Positions 45,253 to 54,390 of a stretch of 64,000 bases of DNA are shown here, in pieces. The stretch lies in assembly GCA_015485155.1 (NCBI GenBank), contig WFUF01000005.1, positions 120,072 through 184,071 on the forward strand, in the 5' to 3' direction. Each line of letters starts with the position of its first letter. Position 1 is the stretch's first letter. The stretch comes from Robiginitomaculum sp. (GTDB taxonomy: Bacteria > Pseudomonadota > Alphaproteobacteria > Caulobacterales > Maricaulaceae). The notes under the pieces were generated by a model. That model saw only the letters and a list, made by a program, of their open reading frames with translations, did not search any database and was not told the DNA's origin. The translations under genes were made by a program, and so were the position numbers.

Positions 45253-46290
45253 ATGAGCGCCACTAAAATAGTTCGCACACACATATCAAAAGCCCTAAGC
45301 GGTCTTCCCAAGTCAGCCAGCGACTTTGAGAAGGCAGCGGCCATAAACGCGTATATTTTTCTTTACTTAAAAAGAACTAATGGCGCAACCGCAAACTCGG
45401 CAACAGAAGTACTTGAGTCTGGACAAGCCGTTTGTGGCGGTATGACAATGGCAATGCGTGAGATGCTTAAATATAGTAAGATATCTAGCAAATATGCCTT
45501 TACCTTTGGTGGTTTAGCTGCCCATTCCATGGTCGAGGCCAAGTTTAGTGATGGTAGCTCCGGTTTATTTGATCCATATCATGGCCTATTATATTTTGAT
45601 GCAAAAAAGCAAGTTCCAGTTTCACTTCTAAAATTGGAAAAATTTATTGCAAAGAATGATACACCAATCCAATATTTGGATAGAAGCTTGGATATAAGCA
45701 GCCCATTAATTTTCAAGGACATTTATAGCGAGACCCCAATGACTGAAATTGTTGACTTTGATTTCCCAGAAATTTTCACTAAAGCCGATGGCATTGGGAT
45801 CGCCAATAGCGGGTTCGTTAGCTTTGTGAATATTGATTTGAAGCCCGGACAATCCGTTGGCAACAAAGACTGGGCAGAGCCCACAGACACTGAACCAAAG
45901 CCATGGTCTGCACTGTCCGTCTGGGAGAGAGGAGAGGGAGATCGACTTTCCTGGGCCTACATTCTGGGTCAAATTAATGTTGGCTATATTATACAACACA
46001 CCTATACGTTAACAGGACTTGTGCCAGGACAACGTTATGAATTATTGCTGAAAATTGCTAATGCCTACCCAAATAAGAATAAAGACAACTTGGCGCTAAC
46101 CATGCATCCGGTATATCCTTTTGGGCGCAGCAAATACATTGACCTGCAGCCAAGAGGCTATAATGGAAAGAAAAAATATCGTCCTCAACTCTCTAGCATA
46201 AAACTGATCGCCTCTAAAGAAACCATGGTGGTCAATGTTGTGGCCAGTGGAGACATTGTATTGCAAAGCTCAGAGTTGATTGCCCAATAG
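45253..46290 (+). CDS. Transglutaminase-fold protein
   Basis: The N-terminal half of this 345-residue protein carries a transglutaminase-like core: Cys in GQAVCGGMTMAMREML (about C62), His in LAAHSMVEAKF (about H94) and Asp in SGLFDPYHGLLYFD (about D107), in the normal Cys-His-Asp order. The C-terminal half (about 180-345) looks beta-rich, possibly a carbohydrate-binding module. There is no signal peptide. Similar proteins occur in polysaccharide loci, where amide-bond cleavage or formation is conceivable but unproven. It lies between the Sel1 genes and the ABC exporter. Confidence 0.75.
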   Translation: MSATKIVRTHISKALSGLPKSASDFEKAAAINAYIFLYLKRTNGATANSATEVLESGQAVCGGMTMAMREMLKYSKISSKYAFTFGGLAAHSMVEAKFSDGSSGLFDPYHGLLYFDAKKQVPVSLLKLEKFIAKNDTPIQYLDRSLDISSPLIFKDIYSETPMTEIVDFDFPEIFTKADGIGIANSGFVSFVNIDLKPGQSVGNKDWAEPTDTEPKPWSALSVWERGEGDRLSWAYILGQINVGYIIQHTYTLTGLVPGQRYELLLKIANAYPNKNKDNLALTMHPVYPFGRSKYIDLQPRGYNGKKKYRPQLSSIKLIASKETMVVNVVASGDIVLQSSELIAQ

Positions 46291-46330
46291 CAATACGTAA
46301 AATCAACCTGCCTAACCTTAAGAGAGCATA

Positions 46331-47194
46331 ATGCCGCAAGATTCGAAAAAGCAATTGCGTCGGCAGCAAATTTTGCAAGGTGCGGTGCAAGTATTAGAGC
46401 CAAGACACAGGCTACGCTCTGCCTGTTTGGATTTTTGGCTAGGGTGGTCGTCTTTTTCGTTTACAACCCATCAGGCCATTCATGATATTATGCAACGATA
46501 TCGCCGTTCTCTCATCGGCCCGATCTGGCTGGTATTGAGCACATTAGCCTTTATTATTGGCTTTGTTATACTTGGCAGCCTTGTTTTCGGGGTTGATAGA
46601 ACCCAGTATGTAACCTATTTGGCGGCAGGAATTATTTTCTGGCAATTTACGGTTAGCTGTTTTAATGAATCTGCAGGAATGTACTTCCAAAACTCAAGCT
46701 ACATTCTATCTCAATATACAGCCTACAGCAGCTTCCCGTTACGTGTAACTATACGCAATATTTTTGTTCTGGCTCACAATTTGCCAATCCTGATTATAAT
46801 CGTCATATTCAAAGATAGTTACGGGCTTAACACATTCTATATAATACCAGCATTCTTGCTGGTAATGTCCCTATATTTCAGTATCACTATGTTAATCGGC
46901 ATTGTCGCAACCCGGTTCCGTGACGTTCAACCTGCAATTACTGTTTTTATGCAGTTCATGTTTTATTTCACCCCTATATTTTGGCGTGCAGATGCCATTG
47001 AAGAGGGCTACGCTCAGTTGTTGTTTCTGCTTAATCCATTTTATCATATTATCACCTTGCTACGAGACCCTTTTCTAAACACCCAACCACCTTTACTTAG
47101 CTGGTTGGTTGTTGGCGTCATGTCACTGATTACTTTTATCATAACCTTTTTAGTATTTGTTCGTTTCCGCCAACGTATCGTGTACTGGCTATAA
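46331..47194 (+). CDS. ABC-2 type polysaccharide export permease (Wzm/KpsM-like)
   Basis: This 287-residue integral membrane protein has six hydrophobic segments beginning about residue 65 (GPIWLVLSTLAFIIGFVILGSLVF) and ending FIITFLVFVRFRQRIVYWL. The pattern RYRRSLIGPIWLVLS before the first segment is the Wzm/KpsM signature. With the ATPase at 47197 (2 bp later) it should export the finished or lipid-linked polysaccharide. The N-terminal 40 residues are basic. Confidence 0.93.
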   Translation: MPQDSKKQLRRQQILQGAVQVLEPRHRLRSACLDFWLGWSSFSFTTHQAIHDIMQRYRRSLIGPIWLVLSTLAFIIGFVILGSLVFGVDRTQYVTYLAAGIIFWQFTVSCFNESAGMYFQNSSYILSQYTAYSSFPLRVTIRNIFVLAHNLPILIIIVIFKDSYGLNTFYIIPAFLLVMSLYFSITMLIGIVATRFRDVQPAITVFMQFMFYFTPIFWRADAIEEGYAQLLFLLNPFYHIITLLRDPFLNTQPPLLSWLVVGVMSLITFIITFLVFVRFRQRIVYWL

Positions 47195-47196
47195 CA

Positions 47197-47973
47197 ATGG
47201 AAAATTCACCGTTCATATCCGTTCAAGGCCTGCACCTCAGTTTTCCACTTCATTTGGATAATACACGTTCATTTCGTGTGACAGCAGCCAAAGCACTAGG
47301 CATTAGCCAACACGAGAAACGCGTATACAAGGCAGCTCTTTCCAATATTAACCTCCGGATTAAACCAGGAGATCGGGTTGCGCTGATTGGATCCAACGGT
47401 TCAGGAAAAACCTCCTTATTGCGGGTGCTCAATGGCGTTTATGAACCGGTTCAGGGTAAAGTGATCCGTAAAGGACGTGTAGCCTCACTAATCAATGCGA
47501 CAATGGGAATGGATCTCTATGTCAGCGGCATGGAAAACATCTACCTTAGAGGACAGCACGTAGGACTTACCCGCAAAGAAATTGAACCTAGCGTTGATGG
47601 AATTATTGAATTCGCTGAATTGGCTGACGATATTTACCGACCTGTCCGAACTTACTCCAGCGGCATGCTTGCCCGTTTAGCTTTTGCAATCGCTACCTCA
47701 ACCAAAGCCGACATTTACTTAATGGATGAATGGATCGGCGCAGGAGATGCTCGCTTTTTTGAACGAGCTCAAAAACGCATCGCAGAACTATTTAATGAAC
47801 AAACTATTCTTGTTCTGGCTTCACACAGTGATGCCCTAGTTAAAAAATGGTGTGATAAGGCTCTGGTTCTTGAAAAAGGTCACCAGTATACGTATACAGA
47901 TGTAACAACCGGGCTCGACATAAAAAACCGACTAATGCGAGGGGAAACAGTGCGGGTACCGACCCGAAGCTAA
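47197..47973 (+). CDS. ABC transporter ATP-binding protein (Wzt/KpsT-like)
   Basis: This 258-residue protein has Walker A ALIGSNGSGKTSLLRVL (about 62-78), signature YSSGMLARLAFAIA (about 150) and Walker B ADIYLMDEWIGAGD. It lacks the extra carbohydrate-binding domain found in O-antigen Wzt, so it is KpsT-like in size. It couples with the permease 2 bp upstream. The WIGAGD form after Walker B is typical of polysaccharide exporters. Confidence 0.95.
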   Translation: MENSPFISVQGLHLSFPLHLDNTRSFRVTAAKALGISQHEKRVYKAALSNINLRIKPGDRVALIGSNGSGKTSLLRVLNGVYEPVQGKVIRKGRVASLINATMGMDLYVSGMENIYLRGQHVGLTRKEIEPSVDGIIEFAELADDIYRPVRTYSSGMLARLAFAIATSTKADIYLMDEWIGAGDARFFERAQKRIAELFNEQTILVLASHSDALVKKWCDKALVLEKGHQYTYTDVTTGLDIKNRLMRGETVRVPTRS

Positions 47974-48023
47974 TTACCTTAATGTCGCCCTATCAATTAC
48001 CAATAAAACTAAGCAAATAATAT

Positions 48024-48593
48024 TTACTCTTTGTCGAGCCGGTATCCCCAAGCCATGGCTTTAGCCTCAGGGGTAAGCCCCGTGATTTGCAGGCGCAAGC
48101 AATCGTGATCATAATCAAAAGTTTTGTTCAATTCATACAAGGCTGGCTCTTCGGACAACGTCACCGTCAAGGTTTCAATTTCAGGAGCAGTATTACTGCA
48201 CCAACGCACCAATTGCACAGCCACACGAGAATTTTGTTCCGACCACATCCAGAGCTTGGCCGAATAGGTGTCCCCGGCAACCACTGAATAATCTAAAAAA
48301 CGCTTCCCGATAGCTCCACCTTCTCCCAATATCAACAGATCAGCGGATGCAGAACCGTCAGGAGATTCTGCTACACCAGAAAGCACTTCGGCCCCCTTTT
48401 CAGTAGCCCAGGTTTCAAAATCTGCCTGACCCTCATACTCAAACACGACCTCTTCAGGAACAATTTCATTTGCTTCATTGCTTTCCTGATTCACCTGTGC
48501 GCTATCTGTTTTGCTTGCAGGAGCATCACACCCGTATAGAGCCAAAGCAAAAATTCCCAAAAAAGCTATGCCGATGGATTTGTTCCAATTCAT
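48024..48593 (-). CDS. Lipoprotein of unknown function
   Basis: This protein has 189 residues from the ATG at 48593 (GGAG upstream). It has a lipoprotein signal peptide: NWNKSIGIAFLGIFALALYGC, with the lipid-modified Cys near residue 21. An Asn/Glu/Ser-rich linker follows, then a beta-rich domain (GEGGAIGKRFLDYSVVAGDTYSAKLWMWSEQN) resembling carbohydrate-binding modules. It may be an outer- or inner-membrane component that interacts with the exported polymer. It lies on the minus strand, convergent with the ABC genes. Confidence 0.75.
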   Translation of the reverse strand: MNWNKSIGIAFLGIFALALYGCDAPASKTDSAQVNQESNEANEIVPEEVVFEYEGQADFETWATEKGAEVLSGVAESPDGSASADLLILGEGGAIGKRFLDYSVVAGDTYSAKLWMWSEQNSRVAVQLVRWCSNTAPEIETLTVTLSEEPALYELNKTFDYDHDCLRLQITGLTPEAKAMAWGYRLDKE

Positions 48594-48845
48594 TTTACTG
48601 CTCCAATTGAATTGCCGAAGCACACGGTCTAGCAAATTCATTTCTGTGATACAACAAACATAATGACGTGTTGAGAATTTCCTGTCACTTATAAACACAA
48701 GCCAAACTGTACAGGCAAACCAAACCACTTCTCTGATCCAGCTCACGATCAACTAACGCGCCAGACAATGAATATTATAACGAGAATCCTGCAGTAAAAA
48801 CAACCGAAGCAGAATAAAAAAGATCAATAGACCGGTGACCTTAAT

Positions 48846-50003
48846 CTAAAAATCTAACAAACTTTGATATAATTGCAGCAATTTCTTCTCATTACCTGAC
48901 CAACCCTCAGCACGCAAAAATGAGGCACAATTGTTTTTAAATGCCTTCGGCGGCAAATCCACTTGCGAAGCAATATGGTTTGCAATTGCACCTCCCGACA
49001 GTTCACCTTGCAAAACATGCCCAATTCCGTACTTGTCGACCATGTTTTTTAGTTGTGGCAAACTAGTGCATAAGACAGGAACTCCCGCTGCTGGAAACTC
49101 ATACAATTTGTTGGGAGTACAGTAACTGTGATTTAGTGGGCCATCCCGATAAGGGATCAAACCGTAAGTAGCTCCACTAATCCAATCCATCAGTTCGCTT
49201 TGTGGAACCGGAGGCAAAATTACAGCGACACGTCGGCCAGCCCGATCATTTGCCTGCTGCGCCAGTTTCACCAGTCTTGGCTGCAATTTGCCCCACCCCA
49301 ATAACACCAATGCATAATTCTTTGGCAACTTATCTGCGGTTTGAACCAATCCTTGCAAGCCACGCAATTCTGAAAAACCCCCGTGATACACTGCAATTTT
49401 GGTCTCTAGAGGCAGATTAGCAGCAAAGTGCATTCGACTATCATATGCCTGCACCGGCTCACACGGGCTGGAATTATTGATATTCTTTGCTAATGGCCAA
49501 TTTGGGTATCTTTGAGCATAATAATCGCGCACCAGCGAATTAGGCGTTACAACTGCATCCAATAACTCTGCGCGGCTCCTGAAAACATTATCAACATAGC
49601 TTTGGCCTTGAGACGTAGATCCGGCTAAATCAGTGAATATCTCACAAGCATCAAAAACCAGACTCCCTCCAAATTTAACTTTAGCTGCAGCAGCAACATC
49701 CATGCTCACATAATCCATTGCATGATAGGCATCAGCCCGTATCTGATCTAAATGACCAAAAACTCTGCTTTTTTGCTCACGATAAGATAAAGATGATAAA
49801 ACCCGTATCCTGCCAGAATAGTATCTTGAGAATTCCCGACAATTTTCCTCTTTAGATTCACCTGCACCATCTAATACCACAACAAAGACATTAGCCCCTG
49901 CCCGTTGTAATGATTGTTTTATTTTTGAAAATCGACCGTTAAATTCAACACCATGACTACTTATCATGACAATAGATTTGCGCCATAGAACAGTATCAGC
50001 CAT
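48846..50003 (-). CDS. Glycosyltransferase (GT4-like)
   Basis: This is a 385-residue GT-B glycosyltransferase. The acceptor half has YHAMDYVSMDVAAAA and LVFDACEIFTD. The donor half has KIAVYHGGFSELRGLQGLVQ (about 205) and LIPYRDGPLNHSYCTPNKLYEFPAAGVPVL (about 285), the typical E-x7-E-like region of GT4. It is transcribed divergently from the glycosyltransferase at 50091, sharing an 87-bp promoter region. Substrate unknown. Confidence 0.88.
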   Translation of the reverse strand: MADTVLWRKSIVMISSHGVEFNGRFSKIKQSLQRAGANVFVVVLDGAGESKEENCREFSRYYSGRIRVLSSLSYREQKSRVFGHLDQIRADAYHAMDYVSMDVAAAAKVKFGGSLVFDACEIFTDLAGSTSQGQSYVDNVFRSRAELLDAVVTPNSLVRDYYAQRYPNWPLAKNINNSSPCEPVQAYDSRMHFAANLPLETKIAVYHGGFSELRGLQGLVQTADKLPKNYALVLLGWGKLQPRLVKLAQQANDRAGRRVAVILPPVPQSELMDWISGATYGLIPYRDGPLNHSYCTPNKLYEFPAAGVPVLCTSLPQLKNMVDKYGIGHVLQGELSGGAIANHIASQVDLPPKAFKNNCASFLRAEGWSGNEKKLLQLYQSLLDF

Positions 50004-50090
50004 TCAAGTTTTCCAGTTGTGGAACCTTAAGTAATATAATCACAAGGTTATGCTTGTTTTCACCCCTGATACCAAATACTTTTTATTCCT

Positions 50091-51236
50091 ATGAATATTA
50101 TTTTACTAACCAGGCATTTTCCACCCCATGTTTCCGGTGGCGCCCGCCGCCCCTATGGCTTGGCAATTGCATTACAAAAACTGGGAACCAAAGTGCAAGT
50201 GATCGCCCCTGCCCTGCCGCAGGACGTGAGCGGAATAACAGTTTATCATGCCAATGCAAACCCCAATACCGAGAAAGCAAATGCGCGCATAACTCCATTA
50301 CGGGATTTAGCAAGAGAGTTGATCTTATTGCCGGATCCAGATGTACGCTGGGCGCGACGCGCCGCAAAAGCCGTAATTGTCTCCAATATTCCAAAACCAG
50401 ATTGGATCATCACCACCAGCCCCCCTGAATCCATTCATGTTGCTGGGGCTATTCTGAAAAAACACTTTAACTGTCGCTGGCTGGGAGACTTTAGGGATCT
50501 ATGGTTACAGTCGCCCTTACGCCAATATCGAAATAATCGACTGCGCCGGTTTAGGGAAAACAGGATTGCAAAACAACTGCTTAGCCAAATGGATGGCTTT
50601 GTTGCCGTTGATGGGCATATCCAACATGAGATATCCGGCTATGCCCCACCTAGGATGCCAAATGCTGTCATACCCAATTTTCCTTTGAGCTATGATTTAT
50701 TACCACAAGGCCAATCGCCAGTTCTTACAGCCAAATTCCGGAACATTGTCTATACGGGTAGTTTCTCATTATCCGATCCAAAGCGGCAAATCGAACCGGC
50801 ATTAACTGAATATGCTAGCAGCGCCAAAGCCTCAGACTGTCTGCACATTGCTGGCAGGTTGACGCTGGATGAAGTAAAAACCATCGAGAAATTCTCCAAC
50901 TCCATCAATATTAAATATCATGGCGTGTTAAATTTAACCGACGCAATAGCCATGCAAAAAGCAGCTGATATCTTGATGTTGTACGCAGCGCCCCATGCGC
51001 TGGCCCCTTCGGGCAAATTTCATGAGTATAGAGCGCTAGCAAAACCAATACTGGTTATTGGCGATGGGCCGTGGCGTGAAGTAGTTGCTGCGGCTGATTG
51101 TTCGTCCAGAGTGATCACATCTTTAACTGAACCGGTTCCAGATGTGAAAGCTCCGCCGGAATACCCAGTGGAAAACCAGCTTGGCTTTGCAAAAGATTTT
51201 CTTGCGTTAATGCGCCGCTGTGAACTTGACGGGTAA
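50091..51236 (+). CDS. Glycosyltransferase (WbuB-type GT4-like)
   Basis: This 381-residue protein begins MNIILLTRHFPPHVSGGARRP and has WIITTSPPESIHVAGAIL and CRWLGDFRDLW (about 135), as in WbuB-type GT4 proteins. The donor half is FRNIVYTGSFSLSDPKRQIEPAL (about 218), then ILMLYAAPHALAPSGKFHEYRALAKPIL. It overlaps the heparinase-like gene or abuts it by a few bases, so the two are co-expressed. Confidence 0.9.
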   Translation: MNIILLTRHFPPHVSGGARRPYGLAIALQKLGTKVQVIAPALPQDVSGITVYHANANPNTEKANARITPLRDLARELILLPDPDVRWARRAAKAVIVSNIPKPDWIITTSPPESIHVAGAILKKHFNCRWLGDFRDLWLQSPLRQYRNNRLRRFRENRIAKQLLSQMDGFVAVDGHIQHEISGYAPPRMPNAVIPNFPLSYDLLPQGQSPVLTAKFRNIVYTGSFSLSDPKRQIEPALTEYASSAKASDCLHIAGRLTLDEVKTIEKFSNSINIKYHGVLNLTDAIAMQKAADILMLYAAPHALAPSGKFHEYRALAKPILVIGDGPWREVVAAADCSSRVITSLTEPVPDVKAPPEYPVENQLGFAKDFLALMRRCELDG

Positions 51237-51240
51237 TGCC

Positions 51241-53019
51241 ATGATACTACGCAAGAAATTGATCCGATACCGTTATTTAATTCTTGCGCTAGGTACTATT
51301 ATCCTTGTGTCCATGCTCTGGGTAATAAGCACGGGTAAAGACATCAAGAGAGATAAATCTATTCCAAAAGTGCTGACAAATGATCTGGCAGCATTGGGCA
51401 ATGCCGGCCCGGATTTTGAATTTTCTAAACTTGTGGGGCCTGCACCTGCTCATATGAAGGAAAAAGACTTGCAAGCTGGCAAGTTCCAATTACGGGCAAA
51501 TGGGAGAATTTGGAACTTTTCCCTGCCCATCAACTGGGCCGCAGATCCGTTTAATGATTTAAACTGGCGTTATGAATTAAACAAGCTGGTGATGATTGAC
51601 CCGTATCTGGCAAAATTTGAAAAAGAGCAGGATAAAGACGCATTTCGCTCTGCCGTTGCTATTATTTTAGACTGGCAGGACTTTCACCAAATCAAACAAC
51701 AACAAAGCTCGGTTTCATGGCTTGATATGGTCAGCGGGCAACGCGCAGCCCGCCTCGCTTATGTAATCGGCCAAGCAGAATTGCAACCTGACCTGCTTAA
51801 CAAGGAACTGATGCAAAGGCTAATCAGCTTGTCTGATTTTCATGTAAAGCGCATGCAAGGCCCTGGGTTTATGCCTGATGACAATCATGGTATTTTTGAC
51901 GCTCTGGGGCTAACTGCACTGTGTCAGACTTTAGATGAACTTGCTGCCTGTTCCGAGGCCGAAGCCAAAGCCCGCAGACGGATGCGCGAGATATTTTTCC
52001 TGCAATTTGCAAAAGACGGCGGACATAAGGAACATTCCCCCTTGTACCATTTCTTTGCTGTATACGCTTTTAATCAGGTATTTGCCACCGGCCTGTTTGA
52101 TGATGACGAGCAAATCAACAAGCGCAGGAAACTTGCTGCCGGACTGCAGCCATGGTTTTTGGATGCCACCGGCAGGTCACCGGCAATAGGAGACAGTGAA
52201 AGAACTATTGCCTATGTCGGCGCAGGGCTGAACTGCGCTCCTAGTGTGCAATCGTGTACAAAAACCCGGCTGCTAGACAAAAGCGGATATGGAATTGTCA
52301 AAACCGTATCTGCAAACAAAGAACAGCAATCCTCATTGATTATGACCTGTAGCTTTCACAGCTATATTCACAAGCACCTTGACGAGCTTAGCTTTGAATG
52401 GGCTGAAAATGGCAATCTGATTTTAGTTGACTCTGGTAAATATGCTTATGATCAAAATTCAATGCGCTCCTATATGCTTTCTCGCAAAGCACACAATACA
52501 GTATCCTTTGCAAAAGAAAAATTCCTGCTGAACAAAAAACAGTTTCCCGGAAACTGCATGGTTTCTTTGGACGCTGAACAGTATCCGATAAAACTGCAAG
52601 GTGAGTACCAGATTTCAGGCACACAAATCCTCCATGAAAGGAGGATCGAGTACACTCCGGGCGATCAGTTACGAGTTAAAGACCATTTTTCAGGAAACGA
52701 TGGTGAAGTACCGGTGGCTTTTTGGCATTTTGCACCAGGTTTTACTCTAACAAAACAAGATGCCTTTACGGTAATAGCCACCAGCACGCTACAAACGGTT
52801 CGCGCGAAACTGATGACAGAAAAATGTCGAATTGAGATAAAATCCGGCCAAAAACTACCTACTCATCAAGGATGGGTATCCACAGGATACCGCAAAGCCG
52901 TCGCAGCCAGCGTGATTATTGCCACCTGCCCCGCCGGCACAAAGAAAATAGAAACTGTATTTCAGATGCAAGCCCCCAGGTCACCACCAGAAATCATCGA
53001 GATTTTCGCTAACGAATGA
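51241..53019 (+). CDS. Membrane-anchored heparinase II/III-family protein
   Basis: This protein has 592 residues from the ATG at 51241; a GTG at 51220 is an alternative. An N-terminal membrane anchor (about 8-28, YLILALGTIILVSMLWVI) directs it to the periplasm. An alpha/alpha-barrel domain follows (GFMPDDNHGIFDALGLTALC, GGHKEHSPLYHFFAVYAF), then the heparinase C-terminal beta domain (HKHLDELSFEWAENGNLILVDSGKYAYD). Such polysaccharide lyases or epimerases occur in capsule loci and may edit or release the polymer. Position and coupling to a glycosyltransferase support this. Confidence 0.87.
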   Translation: MILRKKLIRYRYLILALGTIILVSMLWVISTGKDIKRDKSIPKVLTNDLAALGNAGPDFEFSKLVGPAPAHMKEKDLQAGKFQLRANGRIWNFSLPINWAADPFNDLNWRYELNKLVMIDPYLAKFEKEQDKDAFRSAVAIILDWQDFHQIKQQQSSVSWLDMVSGQRAARLAYVIGQAELQPDLLNKELMQRLISLSDFHVKRMQGPGFMPDDNHGIFDALGLTALCQTLDELAACSEAEAKARRRMREIFFLQFAKDGGHKEHSPLYHFFAVYAFNQVFATGLFDDDEQINKRRKLAAGLQPWFLDATGRSPAIGDSERTIAYVGAGLNCAPSVQSCTKTRLLDKSGYGIVKTVSANKEQQSSLIMTCSFHSYIHKHLDELSFEWAENGNLILVDSGKYAYDQNSMRSYMLSRKAHNTVSFAKEKFLLNKKQFPGNCMVSLDAEQYPIKLQGEYQISGTQILHERRIEYTPGDQLRVKDHFSGNDGEVPVAFWHFAPGFTLTKQDAFTVIATSTLQTVRAKLMTEKCRIEIKSGQKLPTHQGWVSTGYRKAVAASVIIATCPAGTKKIETVFQMQAPRSPPEIIEIFANE

Positions 53020-53034
53020 TACCGCGTACAAAAC

Positions 53035-54366
53035 CTATACCTTGGCAATTTTGTCCCGCAATTTTTCCGGGACAAATCTGCTGATATTACGACTGTCAAC
53101 AATCAGGGGAGCCAGTTCCGTCAAACGCTTATAATCAACATCAGTATGATCCGTTGCTACCAATACCGCATCATAGCTTGCGATCACTTCTTCGTCCCAC
53201 TTAATGCTTTTTAGGCCGGCATATTGCGGATATTCATGATTTGGCGGAATTTCAGGTACATAAGAATCCAGATAATCTACATGGGCTCCATTTTTCTTGA
53301 GCAAGTCCAGTAATTCCATTGAAGGACTTTCGCGCATATCATCGATATCCGGCTTATAAGCCATTCCAGCCAATAGGATTTTACTACCCGCCAAGGCTTT
53401 TTTCTGACGGATATTTAATTCTTCCATCAAACGCCCGATCACATGACGAGGCATTTGAATGTTCACCTCACCAGCCAGCTCGATAAATCTGGTTGATACA
53501 CCGTGTTCCCTAGCTTTCCATGTCAAATAATAAGGATCAATGCGGATACAATGCCCGCCAACCCCTGGCCCGGGATAAAACGCCATATAGCCAAATGGTT
53601 TGCTGTCAGCAGCTTTAATAACTTCCCAGACATCGATGTTCATTTTATCGAACACCATTTTTAATTCATTCACCAAACCAATATTGACCCAGCGGAAAAT
53701 GTTTTCCGTCAATTTTGCCGCCTCGGCAACACGGGTGTTCGGCACCAAAACAGTTTTTACAATATCGCGATAAGTGGCATCGGCCATTTCTCGCTCAGCC
53801 TCGCTGTCAGCTCCGACAAGTTTTGGAATGGTTGAGGTTTCATAATGAGCATTGCCCGGATCTTCGCGCTCCGGAGAATAGGCCATGGCAAAATCCTCAC
53901 CGGCAACCAAGCCGCTTTCTTCTAAAATCGGAGTCATTATCTGTTCGGTTGTACCGGGATATGTGGTCGATTCCAGAATTACAATCTGCCCGGGACGCAA
54001 ATGGGTTTTCAGCTTATGACAGGTGCTGATTACATAGGAAAGATCCGGATTATGGTGCTCATCCAGTGGGGTCGGCACACAAATCAACAAGGCATCAGCG
54101 CTGGCCAGCACATTTTCATCAGCGCTTGGTTCAAACAGGCCGCTATCGATCATTTTGGCAACCCGTTCATCGGCAATATGCAACATGCCGGATTTACCAG
54201 CTTTCATCTGCTCTATTCTGACCGGATTTATGTCATAACCAATTACCTTGATACCTTGCCGGGTATAGGCTTCGGCCAGCGGCAACCCCACATAGCCCAG
54301 ACCGATGACACAAATCACCAATTGTTTGTTTTTTGCTTTTTTCAGAAATGCATCTTTGGATTTCAT
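53035..54366 (-). CDS. wbpA: WbpA-like UDP-N-acetylglucosamine 6-dehydrogenase
   Basis: This 443-residue nucleotide-sugar dehydrogenase has the NAD site GLGYVGLPLAEAY (about 21-33) and catalytic Cys in PGPGVGGHCIRIDPYYL (about 270). The C-terminal domain has GMAYKPDIDDMRESPSMELL. This WbpA/WbpO form uses UDP-HexNAc, unlike the UDP-glucose enzyme at 56636. First step of the UDP-ManNAc3NAcA route. It is the last gene of the wbpB-wbpE-wbpA operon. Confidence 0.9.
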   Translation of the reverse strand: MKSKDAFLKKAKNKQLVICVIGLGYVGLPLAEAYTRQGIKVIGYDINPVRIEQMKAGKSGMLHIADERVAKMIDSGLFEPSADENVLASADALLICVPTPLDEHHNPDLSYVISTCHKLKTHLRPGQIVILESTTYPGTTEQIMTPILEESGLVAGEDFAMAYSPEREDPGNAHYETSTIPKLVGADSEAEREMADATYRDIVKTVLVPNTRVAEAAKLTENIFRWVNIGLVNELKMVFDKMNIDVWEVIKAADSKPFGYMAFYPGPGVGGHCIRIDPYYLTWKAREHGVSTRFIELAGEVNIQMPRHVIGRLMEELNIRQKKALAGSKILLAGMAYKPDIDDMRESPSMELLDLLKKNGAHVDYLDSYVPEIPPNHEYPQYAGLKSIKWDEEVIASYDAVLVATDHTDVDYKRLTELAPLIVDSRNISRFVPEKLRDKIAKV

Positions 54367-54390
54367 TTTACTTCCCCCGCAATACCTGCG

